From NCBI GenBank assembly GCA_964644465.1, contig CAZXVU010000021.1:1-24284 (forward strand): a DNA stretch of 24,284 bases, read 5' to 3'. This DNA comes from CAZXVU01 sp964644465 (lineage in GTDB: Bacteria > Chlamydiota > Chlamydiia > Chlamydiales > SM23-39). Below are positions 7,547 through 15,575 of the stretch, piece after piece. Both the position numbers and the translations under genes were made by a program. The notes under the pieces are model-generated. The model ran no database searches and was not told the DNA's origin. It worked only from the letters and a program-made list of their open reading frames with translations. Every line of letters starts with the position of its first letter. The stretch's first letter is position 1.

Positions 7547-9469
7547 TTAGGGAGCTGTCGAAAATGGGGACATTAATGCACGCTCATCGCGTTCTTTTAC
7601 GACTTTAGCAAGAAAATCAGAAATGTCAATCTCTCCATGAACAACATTATCGCGTGTTCGCAATGCAATTGTTTTATTTTCGACTTCTTTGTCGCCGACG
7701 GTAAGGAGGTAATTCACTTTCATCATCTGTGAATTGCGAACTTTTTTACCGACAGATTCATTGCTGCTATCAATATCGCAAACAATTCCGTGTTTTTGGA
7801 TTTTTTGCTGCAATTCCTGTGCATAAGGAAGGTGGCGATCTGCGACATTCGCGATTCTGACTTGATAAGGACTGAGCCAGAATGGGAATTTGCCAGCGAA
7901 ATGCTCGATCAGAATGCCGAAAAATCTCTCAATCGATCCAAAAAGAGTTCGATGGAGCATGACGGGTCGCTTATGCGATCCATCATTATCGACATATTCT
8001 AGGGCGAACTTTTCAGGCAAAAACATATCGAGCTGAACAGTTCCGCATTGCCAAAATCTGCCGATTGCATCACGGATATGGATGTCGATTTTCGGTCCAT
8101 AGAAAGCGCCGTCGCCTTCATTGATCCGATAAGTGTGTCCCCAATCGTCGAGAGCTCCTTTCAGTCCATTTGTTGCATTCTCCCACTCTGCGTCAGTCCC
8201 GATTGTTTTTGATTTTTCAGGACGCGTTGAGAGTTCCAGTTTGTAGGGAAGACCGAAAGTCATATAGACAGATTCGGCAAGTTTAAGAATTTGCAGAATC
8301 TCATCGCGGATCTGATCGGGTCGCATGAAAAGGTGCGCGTCGTCTTGATGGAAACCTCGCACACGGAAAAGCCCATTCAATGCTCCAGAAGCTTCGAAGC
8401 GGTGTACATGTCCAATTTCTGATACTCTTAGAGGAAGATCGCGATAGCTGTGGGTCGAAGTCCGATAATATAGCATGCAGCCAGGACAATTCATCGGTTT
8501 GATGGCGTAATCCCGTTTTTCGATCTGAGAGGTATACATGTTTTCTAGGTAGTGAAACCAGTGGCCGGAGCGTTCCCAAAGTTCTCTGCTCATCATCATC
8601 GGTGTCTTGATTTCGATATAACCGGCCTGAGTGAGACGTTCTCGCAGGAAGTCCAGCAACCGGTTCCAAACGATCAATCCGTGCGGATGGATGAAAGGCA
8701 TTCCTGGAGCTTCTTCCTTAAATGAGAAGAGATCCATGGCGGGCCCAATAATTTTGTGGTCCCGTTTTTTGGCTTCTTCTAAAAGATGTAAATAATCTTT
8801 GAGCCTCTTCTTGTCAGGGAAGGAGATTGCATAGATACGGGTCAGCATTTCGCGGTTAGAGTCCCCTCTCCAATATGCACCGGAGGTCTTCAACACCTTG
8901 AAAGCTTTAATTTTATTCAAGGCAGCCATATGGGGTCCTCTGCAAAGATCGAAGAATTCTCCCTGCCTGTAAGCGGAAAGAGATTCATCTGCAAAACTAT
9001 CGATCAGCTCCCGTTTAAAAGGGTTTTTTGCAAAGGCTTCAAGCGCTTCATGTTTGTTGGCAAATTCAACTCGCTGTGTCTTATAGTTTTCTGCTAAAAT
9101 AGCCTCGACTTCTTGTTCAATTTTTTCGAAATCTTGATCTGTGACAGTCAAGTTGCCGAAATCGTAATAAAAGCCATGTTCAATCGGAGGTCCAATAGTG
9201 GGCTGCGCGTTTGGCCAAAGACGTAAGATTGCCTGTGCAAGTACGTGCGCTGAGGTATGCCAAAAAACTTCTTTACCTTCTGGGTCATCGAAATTCCAAA
9301 ATATAATTTCATCGCCATCGGTAAGAGGCTTGGTAAAATCTGTCAATTTTCCATTCACGCTTGCTGTCACTGCTTGTTCAGGCGCGGTCAGGTGGAGTTT
9401 TTCAGCAGCGTCTTTAATAAGGCTCCCTTCTGGGAGTTCGAGGACTTTGTTGTTGGCTTTGACTTTCAT
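7547..9469 (-). CDS. thrS: Threonyl-tRNA synthetase
   Basis: ThrRS charges tRNA-Thr and edits mischarged Ser-tRNA. At 640 aa it is nearly the length of the E. coli enzyme (642). Domain order is complete: an N-terminal TGS domain (1-60), the editing domain with HTSAHVL at 71-77, the class II catalytic core with KPMNCPGCM (zinc cysteine, motif 2 region), DDAHLF, and motif 3 in HRTLFGSIERFFG, then the anticodon-binding domain ending near residue 625. No key residue is missing. The gene heads a minus-strand series (thrS, parA, pGP6-D-like, purB), an order shared with Chlamydia for its first three members. The start ATG is preceded only by a weak GAGTTA ribosome site; a promoter is proposed at 9500-9527. 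Confidence 0.97.
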   Translation of the reverse strand: MKVKANNKVLELPEGSLIKDAAEKLHLTAPEQAVTASVNGKLTDFTKPLTDGDEIIFWNFDDPEGKEVFWHTSAHVLAQAILRLWPNAQPTIGPPIEHGFYYDFGNLTVTDQDFEKIEQEVEAILAENYKTQRVEFANKHEALEAFAKNPFKRELIDSFADESLSAYRQGEFFDLCRGPHMAALNKIKAFKVLKTSGAYWRGDSNREMLTRIYAISFPDKKRLKDYLHLLEEAKKRDHKIIGPAMDLFSFKEEAPGMPFIHPHGLIVWNRLLDFLRERLTQAGYIEIKTPMMMSRELWERSGHWFHYLENMYTSQIEKRDYAIKPMNCPGCMLYYRTSTHSYRDLPLRVSEIGHVHRFEASGALNGLFRVRGFHQDDAHLFMRPDQIRDEILQILKLAESVYMTFGLPYKLELSTRPEKSKTIGTDAEWENATNGLKGALDDWGHTYRINEGDGAFYGPKIDIHIRDAIGRFWQCGTVQLDMFLPEKFALEYVDNDGSHKRPVMLHRTLFGSIERFFGILIEHFAGKFPFWLSPYQVRIANVADRHLPYAQELQQKIQKHGIVCDIDSSNESVGKKVRNSQMMKVNYLLTVGDKEVENKTIALRTRDNVVHGEIDISDFLAKVVKERDERALMSPFSTAP

Positions 9470-9499
9470 GGATTTAACTCAGGTAAAAAATGATATAGA

Positions 9500-9527
9500 A
9501 GTGTACAAGATTTGGGAAATATCTCAA
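9500..9527 (-). promoter_or_regulatory. Candidate thrS promoter
   Basis: On the minus strand TTGAGA (9527-9522), 16 bases, then TACACT (9505-9500) gives five and four matches to the -35 and -10 consensus. It would give a leader of roughly 25-30 nt before the thrS ATG at 9469. Confidence 0.45.
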
Positions 9528-9536
9528 AAGAGCTCA

Positions 9537-9553
9537 TGTAAAACAGCTTTACA
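9537..9553. repeat. Inverted repeat in the divergent thrS intergenic region
   Basis: TGTAAA at 9537-9542 and TTTACA at 9548-9553 form a perfect 6-bp inverted repeat with a 5-bp spacer. It lies ten bases upstream of the proposed thrS -35 and before the rightward gene at 9591, so it may be an operator for either. No T-run follows it. Confidence 0.3.
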
Positions 9554-9590
9554 TTTGTCCCCTTAAAAATTTTCCTGTAATAGAAGACTT

Positions 9591-10454
9591 ATGCCCTTAG
9601 CTACATTCGAAGAGCTTTTTTTTTCTTCATTGCGTTCAGCTCCTAAAGGATCTATAGCGAGTCGGCATGATGTTGGCAAAGAGGCGGAAATATATCAATT
9701 AATGGACCTATGTCCAATTCAGGAGTCTTTTCGGTTCCGGGCTCGTTATTTGGGTTTAAAGGTTGCATATCTTGTCATTGATGATGAAGGGGAATTAGAT
9801 AAGGATTATTTAGAAGAGCTCAATCGCTTATTCAGCCTGGGTATTTTTTTGCTAGGTCCTAGGCGAGAAGGCGATGCAATGATCTATACCCATTTAAAAG
9901 ATTCGTTGCGCCTCTTAGAAGAAAACAAAGAAATATGGGCTGCGATTCGGAAATTCTCCCCCCCACTAGCCCACAAAAAAGCTGAAGAGGTTGTTAGAAA
10001 CACTCTTTGGCCTGAACAAATGCGCAGTGTACAAACGGTTCATGTTCGAAGAGCTGTTATCGCTGCCTGGCTCACTTTATTAAGACAGACTGCAGGATCT
10101 TGTTTTGGAACAGCTCCTGCCATATTGATCCAACAAAAATATCCCTTAAGTCTCTTTAAAGATCTATACGACATTCTCAGCACCGGCCGCATGAAAAGAA
10201 TCGTCGCTGGCAAAGAATATTCAGTTCCTTTGAGCCCAAATTCTGGGACAACTGATTTACAAAAACCTTTACAGGGATTTGTTTTGGAAAGCCTCCCCTT
10301 TTCTCCAGGATTATTGGCCGCTTTTGAGGCTGCGGAAATTTTTTCACCCCAAAAATCTATTGAAGGAAAACGGGATCGGATTTTTCGCTTATTGACTCAA
10401 GGTGAATTGCCACAGAGCATAGAGAAATTTATCTCGTCAGTTCTCTTAGTATAA
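9591..10454 (+). CDS. N-terminal part of a split large protein, possible cysteine-protease fold
   Basis: This is a 287-residue soluble protein without signal peptide or membrane segment. I recognise no named family. The striking motif is RQTAGSCFGTAP at 165-176, with Gln166 and Cys171 spaced much as the oxyanion Gln and nucleophile Cys of papain-like enzymes (Q-x5-C in papain). Another distinctive block is LPFSPGLLAAFEAAE at 235-249. It ends at TAA 10452, but the same frame resumes after a second TAA (10470-10472) and stays open to 12299. The long ORF that follows therefore looks like the rest of one ancestral protein. The start at 9591 is the best available but its ribosome site (AGAAG) is weak. 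Whether this is a truncated, decaying piece or a true separate subunit cannot be settled here. Confidence 0.6.
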   Translation: MPLATFEELFFSSLRSAPKGSIASRHDVGKEAEIYQLMDLCPIQESFRFRARYLGLKVAYLVIDDEGELDKDYLEELNRLFSLGIFLLGPRREGDAMIYTHLKDSLRLLEENKEIWAAIRKFSPPLAHKKAEEVVRNTLWPEQMRSVQTVHVRRAVIAAWLTLLRQTAGSCFGTAPAILIQQKYPLSLFKDLYDILSTGRMKRIVAGKEYSVPLSPNSGTTDLQKPLQGFVLESLPFSPGLLAAFEAAEIFSPQKSIEGKRDRIFRLLTQGELPQSIEKFISSVLLV

Positions 10455-10508
10455 GAAGGTCTCATAGAATAAGACCTGGCAGATGAAGAGAATCTTTCCA
10501 AAATCCAA

Positions 10509-12299
10509 ATGACGCCTCTTTTGGCGAAACAAGTTGCTGTCTATTATCAGCCTCCTTCTGAAAGATCGCAAAAAATTTCAAATTGGAAGAGACGCTTTTC
10601 TAAGGCTTGCCTGGCGTTTCAATCGATTGCCGAATGCGCTTTACTCCGCTGTTGGGAATACACTTTAGCCTCTTTTTGTGATGTGAAAGTAGACTTTGCA
10701 CGTTGGAATTTATATGTAGGATTGGGTCTTCATCCTGACAATATTGGAGGCATTGGATACTTTCTCTATCAAACCATTAATGCACTGCTTCAGAGTGCGA
10801 ATGAAGAAGCTTCTCGGTATCATCAAGAATATGAACAGGTGGCTGGAGCCGTAAGGGCTACGGAGTCTTTGATACACGGATCTACGAGCGATTCTCATAG
10901 GAATCAGCTGAAATCTGAACTTTCAACCTACGTCTACTCTGCAAATATAGCATTAGAGATGAGAGATAAAGCCGCGGAAAAAGCTGACGCCTTGGCAGGT
11001 TTTTTCTCTTCCCTCATCCGGCAATATGACCAAAAATTCCAAGATTATTTTCAGGAACTTTTCGATCCCTCATTATTTGGAGAGGCCGCGCATCTTTATG
11101 AAGACAGCCCCGCTGGTTTCCGTTTAGTCTACAAGCACGGGAGGACTGATTCTTCGCAATGGACATCGATTCATAATGGAGAACAGTACATTGAGGCTCT
11201 TCGGGATTTTTTCTCAGTAGTTGAAATGGATCTTGAAATCCCTTCTTTGCTCGGAAGAGAACTCCTTACCCAAATCACAACGGCTCTCATCCAATTTATT
11301 CAAGAGCCGGAATTTCTCGAGTCTGCCATCCAAAGAGCCAAAGAAAAAGGGCGTCAATCCCCATGGGATTATATTTCTGGTGGTACCATGGAGACCCTTT
11401 TACAAGCGTATTGCAGCCGCGATAGACCTTTTACCGAAGTATCCTTTGTTCCTCATTCAGAAGAACAAGTGCTCCAGGTTTTCGAAAAGGAAGGGATTGG
11501 AAAAAATGACCCTCTATTAGTCCACTCACCAACGCATGCGTTCATTTTTATCCCTCGTCTTATTCCTTCAAGTTGGGAGATGCAGATTGAACAAAATCGG
11601 CAATGGAACCAAAAAAGGAAATTGGATGAGCATATGCAAGAATATCTATCTCATAGACTCAGCGATAGACTGCCTGGTGAAGAAAAAGCTCTTTTCCTTC
11701 ATCTATTCAGACAAAAGCAAAATATTAAGACTCCCCAGCAATTAAGAGAAAACTTTATTGATTGTCTCAGGTCCATAAAAGGCTCACGGATCAAAAATCC
11801 TATAGGTCTAGTAGATTCACTTTTTTTCGAAAATCTGCCGTTATTTCCCTTTTCTGAGGCAAAAATGGCTTTGAACGACTTGTTGAATCATCTTTCTGTT
11901 CGACATAAACTCGCTGCAAAAAAATGGGAACCAAAGCTTCAGTCTATGGAAGGTTCTTTCATGGGTCCTCTTGAAATCTATCAAACAACAAAAGAAATCT
12001 TGTTTAATCTATTAATGAGACCTTTTTCTTCTGTGGATTGGGATTGGGAAATTGCAGAGACTATGCGCCTTATTGGAATCTCCTCTCCTCATCCAATCAT
12101 TTTTGCCGATACCAATTGGTCGGATTGGTTTTTTGGATTCATCGTGAATCCTGTCACAAACCAATTGGAACTTTGGAGGTTGAATAGAACTGCTTTGCAA
12201 GGATATCCCATGAATGATTGGAAAGAATGGATGGACGCAAAAAACACGGCTCCGTGGATTATTCTGTCAAAATCGAAAGAATATACAGAGTTTCTATAG
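10509..12299 (+). CDS. C-terminal part of the split large protein, possible His/Asn protease motifs
   Basis: This 596-residue ORF is in the same frame as the preceding gene and 54 bp after it. Coding-like sequence (DLADEENLSKIQ) already precedes its ATG, which has no Shine-Dalgarno sequence, so the ATG may not be a natural start. Residues 95-180 are a charged helical, coiled-coil-like region. Near the C-terminus, HPIIFADTNW at 528-537 followed by DWFFGFIVNP and LELWRLN resembles the His and Asn-Trp end of papain-like proteases. A second candidate His lies in SPTHAFIFIP (His343). With the Cys motif in the upstream ORF this suggests one original cysteine protease of about 900 residues. That is inference: the His-to-Asn spacing is shorter than in papain. 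It could be a host-directed enzyme, but no targeting signal is seen. Confidence 0.55.
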   Translation: MTPLLAKQVAVYYQPPSERSQKISNWKRRFSKACLAFQSIAECALLRCWEYTLASFCDVKVDFARWNLYVGLGLHPDNIGGIGYFLYQTINALLQSANEEASRYHQEYEQVAGAVRATESLIHGSTSDSHRNQLKSELSTYVYSANIALEMRDKAAEKADALAGFFSSLIRQYDQKFQDYFQELFDPSLFGEAAHLYEDSPAGFRLVYKHGRTDSSQWTSIHNGEQYIEALRDFFSVVEMDLEIPSLLGRELLTQITTALIQFIQEPEFLESAIQRAKEKGRQSPWDYISGGTMETLLQAYCSRDRPFTEVSFVPHSEEQVLQVFEKEGIGKNDPLLVHSPTHAFIFIPRLIPSSWEMQIEQNRQWNQKRKLDEHMQEYLSHRLSDRLPGEEKALFLHLFRQKQNIKTPQQLRENFIDCLRSIKGSRIKNPIGLVDSLFFENLPLFPFSEAKMALNDLLNHLSVRHKLAAKKWEPKLQSMEGSFMGPLEIYQTTKEILFNLLMRPFSSVDWDWEIAETMRLIGISSPHPIIFADTNWSDWFFGFIVNPVTNQLELWRLNRTALQGYPMNDWKEWMDAKNTAPWIILSKSKEYTEFL

Positions 12300-12360
12300 A
12301 GAGGGTTGCATGAAAAAATCAAAAATCTTTTTCCTTAATTTGGTCAGATGTGATATTCAA

Positions 12361-12390
12361 TTAACAGTAGATGTTGGTTTCGTGTCGAAT
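12361..12390 (+). promoter_or_regulatory. Candidate promoter of MOMP-like gene 1
   Basis: TTAACA at 12361-12366 (five of six to consensus), 18 bases, then TCGAAT at 12385-12390 (four of six). It would start a leader of about 95-100 nt that includes a long-range pairing of CCCTGC (around 12425) with GCAGGG (around 12466). Confidence 0.35.
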
Positions 12391-12396
12391 TCGACA
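12383..12396. promoter_or_regulatory. 14-bp perfect palindrome overlapping the -10 region
   Basis: TGTCGAATTCGACA reads identically on both strands and covers the proposed -10 box of the first MOMP-like gene, where a repressor would bind. One or two perfect 14-bp palindromes are expected by chance in a window this size, so position is the main argument. Confidence 0.35.
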
Positions 12397-12494
12397 TGCT
12401 TAAGGTGCGATTCAATAGAAAAGCCCCTGCTTAGCGAGAGTTTGTGAAAGACACAGAAAATCCCAGCAGGGAGTTATTTTCAATGGAGGTCATG

Positions 12495-13289
12495 ATGAAA
12501 AAACTTGCGATGTTGATGGCAGCAATTGTTGCATCTACAGCGCTCTACGCTGCTCCTGTCGGAAATCCATCTGCGCCTCAACTGATCGATGAAGGTTTTT
12601 TCATGTCATGTGACACCTGGATTGATCTGCGTGTCGGATATGAAGGAGACTTTGTTTCAGATGCAAGGATGAAGCAGTATAGAGAAGGGCATGGGCGCGT
12701 AGATAGATATCAGCAAAGTACCAATTCAGGAACTGTGACAATTAACGTTCTTGACCGATTGGATGTTTATGGGGTCTTTGGATCTTCTAGAACTCAGGCG
12801 GAATGGCGTTTTGTTGATACTGTAGGCGCTGTCAATCTTATTGACATGGAAACACTGTACAATTTTCTTTGGGGCGTAGGCGCGCGAGGTTTGCTCTTTG
12901 AATGGGGAAATACTTCGTTTGGTATTGGCGGACGTTATTCAAGTGCAAATTATAAGACCGAATGGCTAACAACAGATGGAGTTCCTGTAAGTACCGCTGG
13001 AACGCATTTAAGATGGCATGAATGGCAAATCGATTGGGATATTTCTTACAGAATCGATCTCTTAACGCCTTATATCGGTTTAAAATATTCAAATGCCAAA
13101 GCTAGGCTGAGTGGTTTTGATACTCCCATTGCAAGCAGTGGTTCAGGAACCAACCATTTCGAAAACAGAACTCCCGTGGGTATGTTTATCGGATGTTCTC
13201 TTTCAACAGGAAAATATTTCATGTTGAATGTTGAAGGTCGTCTTATCGACGAGGAAGCAGTCACCATCTCAGGCGATCTGAGATTCTGA
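12495..13289 (+). CDS. MOMP-like outer membrane barrel protein 1
   Basis: A Sec signal peptide (MKKLAMLMAA..., about 19 residues, cleavage after LYA) is followed by the mature start APVGNPSAPQLIDEGFF. That is almost the chlamydial MOMP opening (LPVGNPAEPSL). The next block, DTWIDLRVGYEGDFVSDARM, matches the MOMP first-strand region. Alternating aromatic strands continue to a C-terminal VTISGDLRF ending in Phe, the usual signal for outer-membrane insertion. At 264 aa it is much shorter than Chlamydia MOMP (about 390), so it would form a smaller barrel or lack variable loops. Two cysteines remain in the mature protein. I chose ATG 12495 because TGGAGG sits five bases upstream and the signal peptide begins there; the frame is open from 12444 but lacks signal features. 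A strong terminator follows at 13317. Confidence 0.85.
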   Translation: MKKLAMLMAAIVASTALYAAPVGNPSAPQLIDEGFFMSCDTWIDLRVGYEGDFVSDARMKQYREGHGRVDRYQQSTNSGTVTINVLDRLDVYGVFGSSRTQAEWRFVDTVGAVNLIDMETLYNFLWGVGARGLLFEWGNTSFGIGGRYSSANYKTEWLTTDGVPVSTAGTHLRWHEWQIDWDISYRIDLLTPYIGLKYSNAKARLSGFDTPIASSGSGTNHFENRTPVGMFIGCSLSTGKYFMLNVEGRLIDEEAVTISGDLRF

Positions 13290-13316
13290 TTCTTGCCTCT
13301 CCAACAAATAGTGATT

Positions 13317-13347
13317 GAGCAGGGACCTTTCCCTGCTCTTTTTGTTT
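13317..13347 (+). terminator. Strong Rho-independent terminator
   Basis: GAGCAGGGA (13317-13325), loop CCTT, TCCCTGCTC (13330-13338) form a perfect 9-bp GC-rich stem followed by TTTTTGTTT. It ends transcription of MOMP-like gene 1 and lies only 10 bp before the start codon of MOMP-like gene 2. Confidence 0.93.
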
Positions 13348-13357
13348 GATATATTAA

Positions 13358-14110
13358 ATGCTCTATTTACTCTTTTTGATCCCTTTTTTTTCTCTTTTCT
13401 CTGCTCCAGTAGGTAATCCGTCATCCCCCGCTTTGCTCGAAGAGGGATTTTTTATTTCAGATCAGTTTTGGTCAAATATCCAACTTGGAATCACAGGAGA
13501 TTATCTTTGGCAAAAAAAATTAAGAACTTGCCATTCGACAGATTCTACTGGTATTCATCATGCACAAATTCAAGGACCTTCGGAAGTTGCAGACTTAACT
13601 TGGAGCATTAGAGAGCGTTTTAATATTCAAGCACATCTTGGAACCGGCCAATGCCAATGGAAGTGGAACCAGGACAATGGGATGATCCGCGGACAATCGC
13701 ACAATGGATTGCTTTGGAGCGGCAGCGCAAAACTCATCATTTTAGAAATTCAAGATACCTCGCTTGCCTTTGATGGCCAAGCAGGAGGTTGGGATTTCAT
13801 GAAAGGCCATTCGAATCTCAATGGAACTCCCATTTTAGGTACAAACAAACTAAAACTCCGATTTTGGCAAGCAGGGGCTGCCCTGACACAAAAAATCGCT
13901 ATATTCGCTCCTTACATTGGGTGTTTAGCGAATCAGACTCGCTTTAAAATCAGCCATCTGAGAACCGGATTGGCTGAGCTCCAGTCCCAAATAGTCTTGG
14001 GTCCTTTTGTAGGATGTACAATCAGCAATGGATCGAAGTTCCTCCTAAATATCGAATGGCGAGGTTGGTTCGAAGAAGGGTTATCTCTATCCGGCCAATT
14101 CCGTTTTTAG
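13358..14110 (+). CDS. MOMP-like outer membrane barrel protein 2
   Basis: Paralogue of the preceding gene. A very hydrophobic signal peptide (about 15 residues, ending FSLFS) leads to the mature start APVGNPSSPALLEEGFF, then a strand block SNIQLGITGDYLW. The shared ending, GPFVGCTISNGSKFLLNIEW to LSLSGQFRF, has a terminal Phe. Length is 250 aa. Four cysteines in the mature part could form cross-links, as in chlamydial outer membrane complexes. The start must be 13358 because a stop codon (TAA at 13355) directly precedes it and the signal peptide begins there. No Shine-Dalgarno sequence or promoter fits between the terminator and the ATG. Expression may depend on terminator read-through, or be low. 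A surface porin or adhesin role is inferred from the family. Confidence 0.8.
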   Translation: MLYLLFLIPFFSLFSAPVGNPSSPALLEEGFFISDQFWSNIQLGITGDYLWQKKLRTCHSTDSTGIHHAQIQGPSEVADLTWSIRERFNIQAHLGTGQCQWKWNQDNGMIRGQSHNGLLWSGSAKLIILEIQDTSLAFDGQAGGWDFMKGHSNLNGTPILGTNKLKLRFWQAGAALTQKIAIFAPYIGCLANQTRFKISHLRTGLAELQSQIVLGPFVGCTISNGSKFLLNIEWRGWFEEGLSLSGQFRF

Positions 14111-14117
14111 GGTAGGA

Positions 14118-14135
14118 CCGCAAACTGCATTGCGG
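14118..14135. repeat. Hairpin after MOMP-like gene 2
   Basis: CCGCAA, a 6-base loop and TTGCGG form a perfect 6-bp stem eight bases after the stop codon. There is no T-run, so it is not a classical intrinsic terminator; it may protect the mRNA end. A smaller hairpin (CAGC-ATT-GCTG, 14157-14167) follows. Confidence 0.35.
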
Positions 14136-14188
14136 ACTTATCGGTAAGGTTTGCTACAGCATTGCTGGGAGTCTAATACTTCTTCCTT

Positions 14189-14217
14189 TTGCAGATTAAT
14201 GAAGGCTTCCTTATAAT
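14189..14217 (+). promoter_or_regulatory. Promoter of the barrel protein/phosphatase pair
   Basis: A perfect -10 TATAAT at 14212-14217 lies 17 bases after TTGCAG at 14189-14194, which keeps the TTG core of the -35. Transcription would start near 14224, about 30 nt before the ATG at 14255. This also argues against an upstream TTG start at 14189. Confidence 0.65.
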
Positions 14218-14254
14218 CCTTGATTTCCTTAGAGATACTTTTAGAAGGGTCTTA

Positions 14255-15559
14255 ATGTTAAATCTTTCCCGACTTGTGTTTGCCCTCTCTTTCTTGAGTA
14301 TCCCTATTTTTGCTCAACAAGCTGCTGTTTCTGTTGCTGATACCCCAATTCCTGCTGAGACTCTGATTGCTCAAGGCGATGTGCAATATAATGAGAAAAA
14401 GGATCCTGAAGCCGGCGATATGGATGCGCTGCGACGCTGGTTGAGAGATAAACGATTGGTCACAGTGAAAGAGATCGGTGGAGATCTTTCTCTTAGCGGT
14501 GAGGTCCGAGTTGAGTTCCAAGATACGAATGAACGGAAAAATGGGATCCGACAAAGAGGCAAGGGCGGGACTACAAGAAGAGCTCAATATGCTTGGGATA
14601 GCGAAGTCAATATCATGATCGATTACAGGACCGACTACACCTGGGCTGCAATCAAAGTTGAGTTTGACAATGATATGGGCCTCAGCAGCGGAACTGTCAA
14701 CAGGATACGCCTGGAAAAAGGGTATCTTGGAGGAAGAGCGCTCTCAGGAGATACGTTCACGATCGATGCTGAAATCGGAAGGCGCTATCTATTCAATGTT
14801 TTTGATTCAAAACTTGAATTCTCCTCTCTCTATGACGGCGTTCTATTTCGTTTCAACAAGGCATTTCCTAACTTGGGCGATTATTATTTTAATGTCGGCG
14901 CCCTTCTCGTGAACGATCGGATCAATCAATATGCTTACGTAGCTGAGATGGGTGGTTTACGTATCGCAAACGTGGGCCTGAATATGAAATATTCCATCAT
15001 AGATTGGTACAAGCCCTTCGCAAATAGATTGAGAGAGCTCCGTTATAAATTTTTGGTGTCTCAATTTCTTACCTCCTACCAATTTTATCCTGAATGGATC
15101 GGTAAACGGCTCATTAAATTCTATGCAGCAGGCCTTTGCAACCATTTAGGCTTTGGAGTTGAGCAAACCAATGGAAGACGGCAAAATTTTGGTTGGTATG
15201 CAGGCATGTCTATCGGCTTGGTAAAAAAGAAATTTGATTGGGCCATAGATATCAATTATCAGTGGCTTCAAGCCCAAGCTGTACCGACTTTCGATGTCAG
15301 CGGCATCGGACGGGGAAATGCGGAAGGCGTGGGATTCTATACGAATGCAGATAATGGGGATCCTAGAAGCGGAGCTACAACAAACAAAACAGCCGTAGGC
15401 TCTTGCAATTATCATGGTTTTGAAATCGAGGCTCTCTACGCCTTTACAGATAACTTCACTCTTCTACAAAACTTCAAATATTCAAGAACTTTGAACACTA
15501 ATATCGGTCCCAATCTCAAGTATAAACAATACGAGTTGGAATTCATTTACGCGTTCTAA
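14255..15559 (+). CDS. Outer membrane beta-barrel (porin-like) protein
   Basis: The first 20 or so residues (MLNLSRLVFALSFLSIPIFA) are a signal peptide with cleavage before QQAAV. A short linker follows, with a segment near mature residues 45-75 (DMDALRRWLRDKRLVTVKEI) that could be helical. Next comes GDLSLSGEVRVEFQD and a long series of alternating polar and aromatic strands. The C-terminus QYELEFIYAF ends in Phe with the alternating pattern recognised by the BAM machinery. At 434 aa it fits a 16- to 18-strand barrel. I cannot assign a named porin family with confidence and it does not carry the MOMP opening. ATG 14255 is supported by AGAAGGG five bases upstream and a strong promoter. The phosphatase gene starts 16 nt after its stop, so the two are probably one transcript. 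Confidence 0.82.
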   Translation: MLNLSRLVFALSFLSIPIFAQQAAVSVADTPIPAETLIAQGDVQYNEKKDPEAGDMDALRRWLRDKRLVTVKEIGGDLSLSGEVRVEFQDTNERKNGIRQRGKGGTTRRAQYAWDSEVNIMIDYRTDYTWAAIKVEFDNDMGLSSGTVNRIRLEKGYLGGRALSGDTFTIDAEIGRRYLFNVFDSKLEFSSLYDGVLFRFNKAFPNLGDYYFNVGALLVNDRINQYAYVAEMGGLRIANVGLNMKYSIIDWYKPFANRLRELRYKFLVSQFLTSYQFYPEWIGKRLIKFYAAGLCNHLGFGVEQTNGRRQNFGWYAGMSIGLVKKKFDWAIDINYQWLQAQAVPTFDVSGIGRGNAEGVGFYTNADNGDPRSGATTNKTAVGSCNYHGFEIEALYAFTDNFTLLQNFKYSRTLNTNIGPNLKYKQYELEFIYAF

Positions 15560-15575
15560 AGAATAGATAATTTTC

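Noticed and set aside
7790..8669. Overlapping ORFs on both strands within thrS
   Set aside because: thrS is intact and well conserved in its own frame; these are shadows without ribosome sites or recognisable domains.
12310..12447. Possible 45-residue ORF starting MKKSKIFFLNLV with GAGGG upstream
   Set aside because: It covers the promoter and palindrome region of the MOMP-like gene, has no recognisable similarity, and its composition after the first 12 residues does not look protein-like enough to support a gene.
12444..12494. GTG start at 12444 for the first MOMP-like gene
   Set aside because: It would bury the signal peptide 17 residues inside; the ATG at 12495 has TGGAGG at the right distance and a standard signal peptide.
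14189..14254. Upstream TTG start for the barrel protein
   Set aside because: The TTG is part of the likely -35 box, so it would not be transcribed; ATG 14255 has a good ribosome site and begins a signal peptide.
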